A stretch of 33,045 nt of DNA from the NCBI GenBank assembly GCA_001001205.1, contig LCKE01000006.1, positions 1-33,045 on the forward strand, written 5' to 3'. Below the pieces are notes generated by a model, which had not been told where the DNA came from, did not search any database, and saw only the letters and a program-made list of their open reading frames with translations. This DNA comes from Parcubacteria group bacterium GW2011_GWF2_45_11 (GTDB taxonomy: Bacteria > Patescibacteriota > Patescibacteriia > UBA1558 > UBA10009). The translations under genes were made by a program, and so were the position numbers. Of this stretch, positions 1-8,783 are shown in pieces (position 1 is the first letter of the stretch; each line of letters begins with the position of its first letter).

Positions 1-274
1 GGAAAAGCTGCCAAAACGCTCGGCAAAATTTCTGGCCACCGTGGTTAAAGCCTGTTCGGTTTGAGTTAAAGCCGGCGGCGTCAGCTCAGGCTGGTTATCT
101 AATGGCGGCTGATTCTCAACAGGCTGATTAACTCCGGCGTTCAAATTATCCTGCACAGCCGGATTTAAACCGGGAATTAGAAAACTTTGATCAGACAAAA
201 GCAAGGCCACGGCCAAACCGATAACCACCACTATTACCACGGCGATCATTATCAGGGTTCTTTTTCTAAGCATA
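1..274 (-). CDS. Partial membrane-anchored protein, truncated by the left window edge (MLRKRTLIMIAVVIVVVIGLAVALLLSDQSF...ALTTVARNFAERFGSFS)
   Basis: Manual minus-strand translation from ATG (CAT at 272-274) is open to the window edge. It has an N-terminal TM helix followed by a Pro/Gln/Asn-rich linker. Confidence 0.7.
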
Positions 275-403
275 AAGATAGTACCCGCATATTAGCTTAT
301 GTCCTTTTTTTATCTCCTTAATGGCTAAAAGGACAGGCAGACATACCGGATAATTAAATATTAAAATCGTCAAATCAATAAAACAAGAAATCATGTGCCT
401 ACA

Positions 404-459
404 TTTGTCATTTTAGGCCGAGGACGGACTTTAGTGAGGACGAACGGAAAAATGACAAA
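404..459. repeat. Intergenic element with 11-bp perfect terminal inverted repeats (TTTGTCATTTT / AAAATGACAAA) and internal GAGGACG direct repeats
   Basis: Arms at 404-414 and 449-459; interior CCGAGGACGGACTTTAGTGAGGACGAACGG. Confidence 0.65.
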
Positions 460-516
460 CATTACTCTTAACCCTTAGCTCATAACGCTGACGTAAGCTG
501 ACTACTGACAATCAAG

Positions 517-2403
517 CTATAAATCAGCGGAATTGTCAGAGGCCATTTCCGCGTCAAATTCCTTTTTGGAGGCCTCAATTTCCAACAGTTGCCGGGGATC
601 CGAAGTAATAATCTGATCTTCGGTATAGGAAGCCCTGATTAAAATGGCCACGTGCTTATTACCCGCAAAAAATATGCCCTCGCCGACATTACCCTCAAGC
701 AATAAATATTTCTCGCCGTCGGTTAAACGGAAAGTTTTTTGAATCACGTCAATGCCGGCCGGAGACTGTTTAAGTAAAATCTGCAAAGCTGAATTGGTCA
801 CAATGGCCTGCCCGTACGGCGAGCGCAAAAAGTCGTTGACGTCCTGCGTGATGGTCGTTACGCCCAAATAGTATTTACGGCAGCGCTTAACCAGGGCAAA
901 AATAAACTTGGCGCTGTCTTCCCGCTGCATTAGCCACCAAGCCTCATCAATGACTAAAATTCTCTTGCGGATCTCTGAACGGACGGTGTTCCAGATATAA
1001 TTGACTATCGTGTAAATGGCTATCGGCTTAAGCTCGTCTTCCAAATCCCTGACCGAAAAACAAATCAGCTGATTTTTAACGTCAATATTGGACGGGCTGT
1101 TAAACAATCCGGCAAAAGTGCCTTCGGTGTATTTTTTCAGCCGGATAACCAAATCGTCGCCGCCTTCCATGCCCGCCAGGACTTCTTCAAAATCTTTCAT
1201 CAGCGGCGGCTCAATGGCGGCGAGATTGCTGTCCGGGGTAATGTCTTTTTTGGCGTAAGTTTCAATCAAAGCGCGATCCACCAAAGAGTCCTCCTTATGG
1301 GATAATTCCCCCAGCATCAGCCTCACCAGACCTTTTAAAGTAATGACGGCGCTTCTGATAATATCAGCCGGGCGGCTGTCGTTGCCGACCGGCCTGGGCA
1401 GATCAAAAGGGTTAAGCTTGCTTTCCGAATTCAAGGACAGGTTGATATAGGCGCCGCCGACAGCGTCGCACAGATATTTATATTCGTTCTCCGGATCAAT
1501 AATAATCACGTCCGTGCCCATCATTAATGAACGGAGTATTTCCAGCTTGATGGCGTAACTTTTGCCGGCGCCCGAAGTGGCAAAAACCACCGAATTGGGG
1601 TTCTGCAAAGAAAAACGGTCAAAAATAATCAAACTGTTATTATGGCGGTTAATGCCGTACAGAATGCCGTCGTTGGAGGTCAGCTCCGAAGAAATAAAAG
1701 GAAAAGAAGTGGCGATCGGCGAAGAATTCATGTTAAAAGAAATCTGCAACTCGTCGTTATTTAAAGGCAGGCAGGAATTAAAACCCTGTTCCGCCTGATA
1801 TAAGGCCCGCTTGGTATAAACCAATTTGGAACCAAAAACCGATTCCAGCCTCTCCACCAGGCTTTCCAGCTCCTCGCGGGTCTTGGCGTAAATGGTCACG
1901 TAAAGGGAAAACTGGAAAAATTTCTCCGTGCCCTGGGTCAGGTCGTCACGCAGTCTTTCTATATCCCTTAAGGCCGTTTCCCGCAGAGGATCCCGGGGCG
2001 CGCCTTTTTCGGCGTCAGCCATCAGCTGCGCCTCCAGAGCGCCCACCTTTTTTCTCAATTGCTTTAAAATAATTTCCGTTTTCACCTGGTAAAAAAACAT
2101 GGAAACATCAAGAGGCGAACTATAATTGATGACCGGCGAAAACCAGCCCACGTTGATATACCTGGGGTAATTAATGACAAAAATCGTGGCTAAATACTGG
2201 CCATTGATCTCAACCAATCTCGGCTCCACCCTAAAACTGGCCGGCGCGATTAGATCTTTAACCGAAGTCACGCCCTGACGGTAAACTTTTTCGGCTTCCA
2301 GAATCTCTTTCTGTTCCGATTCTTTAATCTGCACTTTGGATTTTTTAGCCTTTTTCCGGATGGCGGTTTCTTCCGCTTGAATTTGTGACGTCTTAAAAGC
2401 CAT
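517..2403 (-). CDS. VirB4-like type IV secretion ATPase
   Basis: Walker A FATSGAGKSYAIKLE, Walker B RILVIDEAWWLMQ, late motif TTITQDVNDFL; 628 aa. Confidence 0.9.
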   Translation of the reverse strand: MAFKTSQIQAEETAIRKKAKKSKVQIKESEQKEILEAEKVYRQGVTSVKDLIAPASFRVEPRLVEINGQYLATIFVINYPRYINVGWFSPVINYSSPLDVSMFFYQVKTEIILKQLRKKVGALEAQLMADAEKGAPRDPLRETALRDIERLRDDLTQGTEKFFQFSLYVTIYAKTREELESLVERLESVFGSKLVYTKRALYQAEQGFNSCLPLNNDELQISFNMNSSPIATSFPFISSELTSNDGILYGINRHNNSLIIFDRFSLQNPNSVVFATSGAGKSYAIKLEILRSLMMGTDVIIIDPENEYKYLCDAVGGAYINLSLNSESKLNPFDLPRPVGNDSRPADIIRSAVITLKGLVRLMLGELSHKEDSLVDRALIETYAKKDITPDSNLAAIEPPLMKDFEEVLAGMEGGDDLVIRLKKYTEGTFAGLFNSPSNIDVKNQLICFSVRDLEDELKPIAIYTIVNYIWNTVRSEIRKRILVIDEAWWLMQREDSAKFIFALVKRCRKYYLGVTTITQDVNDFLRSPYGQAIVTNSALQILLKQSPAGIDVIQKTFRLTDGEKYLLLEGNVGEGIFFAGNKHVAILIRASYTEDQIITSDPRQLLEIEASKKEFDAEMASDNSADL

Positions 2404-2463
2404 AACTTAATTTTTCAATTTTTTAATTTTAATTATCGGGTAACAGCCAGCGATCTTCACAAC

Positions 2464-3147
2464 TCAGACTTCTTCAATCCTTAATTTGCTGACATCCTGC
2501 ATCTTTTGCGATTCCACAATTTCGGGGTTGTAAGCGTTATAAAATAATTCAATAAGGCTTTGGGTGTCCAATTGCGCGGCGTTAAGGCCGATACTGCCCA
2601 GGCCGTTCATAATATAACCGACCCGCTTATCCAGCTCTTCCCGGTAACGCTCGTAATTCTTTTTGCTCATGGTGACCGAAACCGCCGGCCTGAAAGTTTC
2701 CGATAACCGTTCTAAAAACTTCTTTTTGGCCTTTTGAATGCCCATAAAAGGCACGGACACGTAAAACTTTTTTGTCATAATCTGTCCGAGATCCAAAAGC
2801 TCTTTTAAATAAGCGCGGTAATCAACTATCTGCTGGCGCATCAGCTCGTTGGTTTGCTGTCTTTCCAAAACCAAAAGCTTTTCTAAATATTTATCAATAT
2901 TCAGGCGCCGCGACTGGATCACAATCTGCAAGGGAAAATCTAAGGTGTTTAAAAAACTGATGTAAGCCTGAATCAGGGCGTTTTGCTCATCTTCGCCTTT
3001 TAAGGCGAAATTAATGGAAGAAACCAGTAAAACCGCACGGACGGTGCCGTCCCTGAGGATAACAATATCATCCCGGATTTGGGCAATGTCTAAATGTTTC
3101 TGAGTTGAGGCGGCAGTTTTACTGGTAGCCAGATTATTCTTTGGCAT
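2464..3147 (-). CDS. TraC-like / VirB4 N-terminal-like conjugation-associated protein
   Basis: 227 aa with the pattern DIVILRDGTVRAVLLVSSINFALKGEDEQNALIQAYISFLNTLDFPLQIVIQSR, between the VirB4-like and PrgI-like genes. Confidence 0.7.
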   Translation of the reverse strand: MPKNNLATSKTAASTQKHLDIAQIRDDIVILRDGTVRAVLLVSSINFALKGEDEQNALIQAYISFLNTLDFPLQIVIQSRRLNIDKYLEKLLVLERQQTNELMRQQIVDYRAYLKELLDLGQIMTKKFYVSVPFMGIQKAKKKFLERLSETFRPAVSVTMSKKNYERYREELDKRVGYIMNGLGSIGLNAAQLDTQSLIELFYNAYNPEIVESQKMQDVSKLRIEEV

Positions 3148-3173
3148 AAAAATAAAATCCCCTGATATTAAAC

Positions 3174-3644
3174 TTACTTATGATCATTAAAATGAATTTC
3201 CCCCAGCTCCGCCTCTTCGCCGTGATAAATGCCGCCAGTATCAATAATTAAGGCGATATCAGAAAGCTTGGAACCGGTTAAGGGCTTGCGTGAAATCAGC
3301 AGGGCCGTTTCGGCCGCATGACTGATTTTGGCCTTATCTTTCTGGCGCGCCGGCGCCACCACAGCATCACGGATCCAAATCCTTAAATGGGGTTTTTTAA
3401 AAGTCTGCACCATGTTTAAAACAAAATAATGGAAAGGCATGCCGTTAATTTTAACAAAAGCAAAAACGGCAAAAAAAGCCAGAGTCGGTATGGCCAGCAG
3501 AATAAATAAAAAAATATCTGATAATTTATATTCTAAAAATAATATTAAGCCGCCGACCACCAGCATTAAAAACTGCCTCACCGTGATCGGTCCTATAATT
3601 TTATCTTCAACATCAATAAATTGCGGAACGGTCGCTTGTCTCAT
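3174..3644 (-). CDS. PrgI-like membrane protein of a T4SS locus
   Basis: 156 aa; N-terminal VPQFIDVEDKIIGPITVRQFLMLVVGG followed by two hydrophobic helices; next to TraC-like and VirB4-like genes. Confidence 0.75.
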   Translation of the reverse strand: MRQATVPQFIDVEDKIIGPITVRQFLMLVVGGLILFLEYKLSDIFLFILLAIPTLAFFAVFAFVKINGMPFHYFVLNMVQTFKKPHLRIWIRDAVVAPARQKDKAKISHAAETALLISRKPLTGSKLSDIALIIDTGGIYHGEEAELGEIHFNDHK

Positions 3645-3674
3645 AGTTCATAAGATGTTATGGATAATCAGTGG

Positions 3675-4787
3675 CTAAAATCTAAACTTCTTATTCAAAT
3701 CGGAAATGGCCTCAAATTCTTCCAGAGTCAGGATTTCTTTGCCTTGTAAGACATACTGCTCAATTATTTTTTGCACCGACAGACCGTGCTCCATGCTGGC
3801 CTGACCGATCGCCAGATACATTCTATACAGGGGGCTTCGGCGCCAGGCCTGGATGCCCTGAGACTTTTTAGCCAATGACTGCTCCCCTAACAGGTAAACC
3901 TTGGCGTTAACCTTGTCTGACTGGGAGGCGGCGTCTGGTCCTAAGCGGCGAAAAGTCTGCAAGGTTAAGCTGGCGAGTTCTTCCACCGGCCCAACTAACT
4001 TATAATCCCTCTGAATGTCCGCCATGGGTGACTTGCCTCGCTTGCGCGCCATACTGGACATAGTCGGCCTTTTGGCAAAAGTCCTGGCCGGCGGCGGGCC
4101 AAAAATGGCAGGAGCCTCTTTAAGCGCCGCGGGTGCAGCCGGCTTAAGCGGACGGGCGGCCAGCGGCGGCCGGTTCAGGGTTAAACCGGTTTTAAGCGGC
4201 AAGGAGCTTTTAAACACTGAAGGCAACGGCTTGGCTTTAGCTTCTTCCGCCTGAAGGCTTTCATCAATCACCAGGCCCTTTTCGCTGACAATTTTGGCCT
4301 TAACGTCAGTTAAAAATTTTAAAACCTGGTCAGCCAAAGTCTGGGCAAACTCCAGTCCGCCGGCAGTGTTTTGGCGCTGCAAAACATCGGCGGTCTCAAC
4401 TTTAGTCCTTCTGTCCCTTAAAAACGAATAAACCACGGCGCGTAATTTTTTTTGATTATCGGGCGTCAACGACAGCTGAAAGGTTGTCAGCGCCCGTTCT
4501 AAAATTTTATCCAAAGAATATTTTTTTTGCGGCAACAAGTCAGCCGGCGGCTTATGCTTGGCCGCCTCTTCTTCGTCTTCCGGATGAAAATAAAAACTGG
4601 CGGTGGCTTTGCGGATTACCGGCGGCGGTGGTTGCAACATCAGATCTTCCTTGCCCGTATCCATCAGTGCAGTTACCGGGGGCGGGGGCGCAAGATCATC
4701 CCTGCCTAAACTTAAAACCTCGCCCGCTTCATCCATAAACATCAGCTCGTCAGCGGTAATATTTGATTGTTGGTTTGAATCTGCCAT
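3675..4787 (-). CDS. Hypothetical protein, Pro-rich N-terminal half
   Basis: Long ORF (370 aa) collinear with the T4SS genes; PPPP tracts; helical C-terminus. Confidence 0.6.
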   Translation of the reverse strand: MADSNQQSNITADELMFMDEAGEVLSLGRDDLAPPPPVTALMDTGKEDLMLQPPPPVIRKATASFYFHPEDEEEAAKHKPPADLLPQKKYSLDKILERALTTFQLSLTPDNQKKLRAVVYSFLRDRRTKVETADVLQRQNTAGGLEFAQTLADQVLKFLTDVKAKIVSEKGLVIDESLQAEEAKAKPLPSVFKSSLPLKTGLTLNRPPLAARPLKPAAPAALKEAPAIFGPPPARTFAKRPTMSSMARKRGKSPMADIQRDYKLVGPVEELASLTLQTFRRLGPDAASQSDKVNAKVYLLGEQSLAKKSQGIQAWRRSPLYRMYLAIGQASMEHGLSVQKIIEQYVLQGKEILTLEEFEAISDLNKKFRF

Positions 4788-4805
4788 AAACTCGGGATAG
4801 GTCGC

Positions 4806-4846
4806 AAATAGCCCGCTAATGACACACGAAGATTCGCGGGCTATTT
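4806..4846. repeat. 11-bp perfect inverted repeat (AAATAGCCCGC / GCGGGCTATTT), 19-nt loop
   Basis: Read directly in the intergenic gap 4788-4863. No strong U-tract follows it, so it is not called a terminator. Confidence 0.75.
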
Positions 4847-4863
4847 ATGCACAGTTTGCGCTA

Positions 4864-5835
4864 TTATAAAGTGGTAATTGGCCTAGACTGTAAAATATAA
4901 AACTTATTCTTGGCGATGGCCCATTCAACATCCTGAGGACAGCGGTAATGCCGCTCAATATGTTTAATGATTTCGGCCAGCTCCATAATCTGTTTGCCGC
5001 TCAGCTTTTGCTTAGCCTGTCTTGCTTTAGGGACGGGCTTTAAAACGCTACCGCCAGCAGGCTTCATGACAATCTGTTTTTCCTGGGCGCTGATATTGAT
5101 GTCTAAAATCGTACCCTCTTTTTTATGAACAACGTAAGAATCCGGAGTAATGGTGCCGGAAACAATGGCTTCGCCCAAGCCGTAGCCGGCCTCAATAATC
5201 AATTGATTTTTATCCCGCGTCACGGGATGGACCGAAAAAGCCACGCCGGAAACTTCGGAATCCACCATCTGCTGGACCACCACGGCCACGCTGACCGAAA
5301 TTTTTAACAGTTTTTTTTCAAAGCGATAAAAAATCGCTCGGGGCGTAAATAAGGAGGCCCAGCACTTTTTGACCGTTTTAACTAAATCTTTCTCTCCGAC
5401 ATACAAAAAGGTATCCAATTCCCCGGCCCAGGAAGCGATTTTGGAATCTTCGGCCGTAGCTGATGACCGAACGGCCACCCATTGGCATTTCATTTTTTTA
5501 AACTCCTGTAAAACGGCCGCGGAAATATTGGCGGGCATCTTGGCGTCCAAAATCATGTCCTGAATGACATGGGAAGCCCGGTCAATGGAGCTTATGTCCT
5601 GATAATTGACTTTGCCCAGCTCCGCTTCAATAAAAACGTTAAGATCGCCCTGTCCGGGACCAACTGGCGGCGGCGTCTCATTTAAAAACGCGTCAAAAGC
5701 CGAGGCTAATACCACGTAACCGGGCGGCACCGGCAGTTTGGCGTTGGTCATTTCGCCCAAAGAAGCGCCCTTGCCGCCGGCAATGTTGACACTTTTAAAA
5801 TTTAGTTTGCCAAATGGCAGAATATCCTCTTTCAT
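4864..5835 (-). CDS. Stand-alone PEP synthase/PPDK/rifampin-phosphotransferase-type ATP-grasp domain
   Basis: GGKGASLGEMTNAKLPVPPGYVV, VAVRSSATAEDSKIASWAGELDTFL, SGVAFSVHPVTRDKNQLIIEAGYGLGEAIVSGTITPDSYVV and terminal DVEWAIAKNKFYILQSRPITTL. It stops at the end of the PPDK_N-type domain, with no His or TIM-barrel domain. Confidence 0.92.
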   Translation of the reverse strand: MKEDILPFGKLNFKSVNIAGGKGASLGEMTNAKLPVPPGYVVLASAFDAFLNETPPPVGPGQGDLNVFIEAELGKVNYQDISSIDRASHVIQDMILDAKMPANISAAVLQEFKKMKCQWVAVRSSATAEDSKIASWAGELDTFLYVGEKDLVKTVKKCWASLFTPRAIFYRFEKKLLKISVSVAVVVQQMVDSEVSGVAFSVHPVTRDKNQLIIEAGYGLGEAIVSGTITPDSYVVHKKEGTILDINISAQEKQIVMKPAGGSVLKPVPKARQAKQKLSGKQIMELAEIIKHIERHYRCPQDVEWAIAKNKFYILQSRPITTL

Positions 5836-5854
5836 AAAGCAGAATTCGTAGTTA

Positions 5855-5860
5855 ATTATA
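5855..5860 (-). promoter_or_regulatory. Candidate -10 element (TATAAT) for the stand-alone ATP-grasp gene
   Basis: Minus strand reads ...ATTTTATGGTATAATTAACTACG...ATG, about 20 nt upstream of the start. The -35 is weak. Confidence 0.5.
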
Positions 5861-5953
5861 CCATAAAATTATCCTTTAATGAAAGGGTGTGGCATTCCAA
5901 AGATACAAGCGCCTTACACTACCTTTTCGCGGGTCTGGATAGCATAACTCACT

Positions 5954-6580
5954 TTACAAACTCTTTTCATTTTTTAAAACGTCTAACAAGCTCCCCGCGA
6001 CCAAATAATTTTCTACTTTATTAATGCCTGAGTCATCATTTTTTAAGTGGTAACCTCGGACATGCAAATCCGATAAATTTAATTCACCGGCCGCGCCGTA
6101 AAAATCTTTAACGCTCTGAACTTTATCATCGGCATATACTATTTCCCTGTAACCTTCATGATATTTTTCTTTCAGCCACTTAAGCCAGAACGCTTCATTC
6201 TTACCATTTTCTGTCGGGTCATCATGATAATTAAAAGTACTAATGACCCCTTTAATGTATTTCATGATGTCAAAACCCTCATAAAACAAGATGATTGCCC
6301 GGCGTAAGCTTGTTTGCTTGACCGTACCGGTAGTAACCACAAAATTATTTTTGGTCCATTCTAACAATTCTTTGAAGCCGTCATTTGCCCAAACCTTAAA
6401 ATATTCCTTTTCATAAGCTTCTTCATCGGCCCTCTCATCATCTAATTTATTATAGCGTCCGTCGGGAAATTTGGATAATAAAAAATCCTGATAAGTCTTC
6501 AATTGGGGATGCTGCCATTTTTCCGGAAACAGGGTATTGCCGGCGTCCCAAAGATAAAGCTTTTTATTTTGGCTCTTCAT
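5954..6580 (-). CDS. HAD-like hydrolase (divergent motif I)
   Basis: N-terminal LYLWDAGNTLF and distal IVYADDKVQSVKDF resemble HAD motifs I and IV. 208 aa; 17-nt overlap with the upstream gene. Confidence 0.6.
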   Translation of the reverse strand: MKSQNKKLYLWDAGNTLFPEKWQHPQLKTYQDFLLSKFPDGRYNKLDDERADEEAYEKEYFKVWANDGFKELLEWTKNNFVVTTGTVKQTSLRRAIILFYEGFDIMKYIKGVISTFNYHDDPTENGKNEAFWLKWLKEKYHEGYREIVYADDKVQSVKDFYGAAGELNLSDLHVRGYHLKNDDSGINKVENYLVAGSLLDVLKNEKSL

Positions 6581-7598
6581 CTTGCGGTTTAAACCTTACT
6601 TCCGCCTTTTTTGCCAACTCCCTGACCTTGTCCCAGTCAAGGTAGACTTTTTTGCCTTTAAAAAATTCCGCGCGCTCGGGATCGGTAAACTGATATTCAA
6701 ACCGTGTATCATCTTCAAGATGTTCCAAATCTTTATTTTCTAAACCTTTGCTTAAATCCCTTTTGGCGATAATGCGGAAAGCCGTGGCCTGTTTGGTAAA
6801 ACCGCCGATTTCATCCACGTCGTCAAAACCGACTTTTTTTTCACCGGTTTCTAAATCTTCAACAACTAAAGCGTATTTAAATAAAGATTCGGCGAACATG
6901 CCGCTGCCAACGTTAGGAATGGCCGCGACCTTGTCAACCTTCACACCGCGTCTGAACAATTTCATAATATGCATAAGCTCTAAAGCCTCATTCTCTGCAG
7001 CAATGCCGGTAGCCTCATCATCTTCCATAGCCTCTTTTAAACCAGCAATTTGAGCTTGTTCGCGATATTTGGCACGCAACTCTTTATTTTCCGGCTTAAT
7101 AAATTCCTCTTGCTGTTCCGGGGTTAAACTACTGACTATCTTATTCAATTCATTTTTAATAACGTCTTTTACTCTTCTTAATAATTCCATGGACATGCCG
7201 CTGGTTTTGTAATCCAATCCAAGTCCCCGGCGCGAACCTTTAACTGTACCGGGTTCTACCTGGCTCATCACTGGCGCCGCCACTGGCCTTAAATCACCCG
7301 ATGTACTAAAACCAAACCTGTGGCTGCCAGAAACTATATCTTCACCGGTTTGTCCATGACGCTCTTTTTCCCCCCGCGGATGAACTAACGTTATGTCATC
7401 GGGGTAATTTGCTCCAAAATCTTTGGAGCCGTCCCGCCCCCGCAAAGTTAAGGATTCCTCGTCATCAAATTCATATGCCTGACCGCCTACTTCCACTTTC
7501 ATCTTGCCGCCAAACCTGTTGCCATGACGCGTTAGATCAATGTAAGTTGTAGCAATCTCTGACTCTCTTGGCTCTAATTTTGGTTCGCCTAATTCCAT
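6564..7598 (-). CDS. Histidine-phosphatase (phosphoglycerate-mutase-like) superfamily protein, divergent
   Basis: TTYIDLTRHGNRFGG resembles the RHG motif and SLTLRGRDGSKDFG the LTxxGxxxA segment; 344 aa. Confidence 0.6.
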   Translation of the reverse strand: MELGEPKLEPRESEIATTYIDLTRHGNRFGGKMKVEVGGQAYEFDDEESLTLRGRDGSKDFGANYPDDITLVHPRGEKERHGQTGEDIVSGSHRFGFSTSGDLRPVAAPVMSQVEPGTVKGSRRGLGLDYKTSGMSMELLRRVKDVIKNELNKIVSSLTPEQQEEFIKPENKELRAKYREQAQIAGLKEAMEDDEATGIAAENEALELMHIMKLFRRGVKVDKVAAIPNVGSGMFAESLFKYALVVEDLETGEKKVGFDDVDEIGGFTKQATAFRIIAKRDLSKGLENKDLEHLEDDTRFEYQFTDPERAEFFKGKKVYLDWDKVRELAKKAEVRFKPQDEEPK

Positions 7599-7615
7599 AA
7601 AATTTTAGGTTAATT

Positions 7616-8221
7616 TTAATGTATTGCCTTTGCCAATTCTTCCTTAAACTGTTGAAAATTGTTTTTATAAATAATAATCCGCATGCCCGATTCCTTGGCG
7701 CCATCAATCCTGTCTGGCCGGTCATCAACATAAATAGATTCCTCCCCTTGGATGCCGGCCTGCGCCAGAGCTATTTGAAACATTTTTTTATCCGGCTTAC
7801 GTTCATGAATGTAGCAGGAAACAATTTTATACTTGACGGACTCGTCCAAATTAACTTTCTTCATCAGCGACTCAAACACTTCTTTAGAATTATTGGAAAT
7901 TATTCCGATATTGTAATGAGGGGCGAGATCTTGCTTAATATAATTAATGAGCTCAATATTAGGAACGGTCGCTTCATTTATCAGCTCAATAAAGCGGCGG
8001 GCGTTAAAAAAGTACTCCCGGGCGCGCTTCTGACACATGGCTAAATACTCTGCCTGAGTGATTAGCCCTAAAGTAAAATCTTCCCAACCTTGATGATCAT
8101 GAACAATCTTGTAAAATTCGCCCTTGGGGATGTTAAATTCCTTTTCATAATTTTGAACGCCTAAAGTATAACCCTCTTGACAGAGCACGCCGCCGTTATC
8201 AAAAAAAATTGCTTTGGTCAT
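7616..8221 (-). CDS. HAD superfamily hydrolase
   Basis: AIFFDNGGVL (motif I), IGIISNNS (motif II), RKPDKKMF (motif III), SIYVDDRPDRIDGAKESGM (motif IV); 201 aa. Confidence 0.88.
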   Translation of the reverse strand: MTKAIFFDNGGVLCQEGYTLGVQNYEKEFNIPKGEFYKIVHDHQGWEDFTLGLITQAEYLAMCQKRAREYFFNARRFIELINEATVPNIELINYIKQDLAPHYNIGIISNNSKEVFESLMKKVNLDESVKYKIVSCYIHERKPDKKMFQIALAQAGIQGEESIYVDDRPDRIDGAKESGMRIIIYKNNFQQFKEELAKAIH

Positions 8222-8228
8222 TTATGAT

Positions 8229-8783
8229 TTATTTAGCTTTTTTGAAAAAATATTTAAGATCTGTAATCGTCGGCTCGGTCAATTTTATTTTTTTATCCTG
8301 ATATAATCGCCAAATCCCGTTTATTTCAAAAGCTTTGATTTTTTCAACCTCTTCCGCGTTGATGGCAAAAGGACCGTTGTAGTCGCCGACAAAAACATAA
8401 ATAAACATGCTGCTGGTATTTTTGCTCTGATGATATAAAATTTTCTTGAATTTGAAATTAATGTCAATGCCTAATTCCTCCTTAAGTTCTCTTTTGGCTT
8501 CGGCTAAAATCTGTCGTTCGGAATCCGCGCCCGCCTTAACATAACCGGCAGCGGCGCAAGACCAATGAAGAGGCTGAATATCCTTATTTTTGCTTCTTTT
8601 CTGAAACCAATATTCGCCTTTTGAATTCTTTAACCAGACATGACAGCTTCTTCTGATTAAAACAGGATTTTCTAAAAATTCTATTCGCCGGGCTTGGCCG
8701 ATAACCTTATTTTTCTTATCGACATTATCATGCCATTCCAGAAATGAGTCGGTTAACTTTTTATTATAATTTGTCTTAACCAT
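8229..8783 (-). CDS. NUDIX hydrolase, IPP-isomerase-like subgroup
   Basis: RRSCHVWLKNSKGEYWFQKRS and Nudix-box end RELKEELGI; 184 aa. Confidence 0.85.
   Translation of the reverse strand: MVKTNYNKKLTDSFLEWHDNVDKKNKVIGQARRIEFLENPVLIRRSCHVWLKNSKGEYWFQKRSKNKDIQPLHWSCAAAGYVKAGADSERQILAEAKRELKEELGIDINFKFKKILYHQSKNTSSMFIYVFVGDYNGPFAINAEEVEKIKAFEINGIWRLYQDKKIKLTEPTITDLKYFFKKAK

Noticed and set aside
4864-5835. Treating the ATP-grasp ORF as a truncated PEP synthase pseudogene
   Set aside because: All domain motifs are intact, it ends precisely at the domain boundary, it has its own candidate -10 element, and no decayed His-domain sequence follows.
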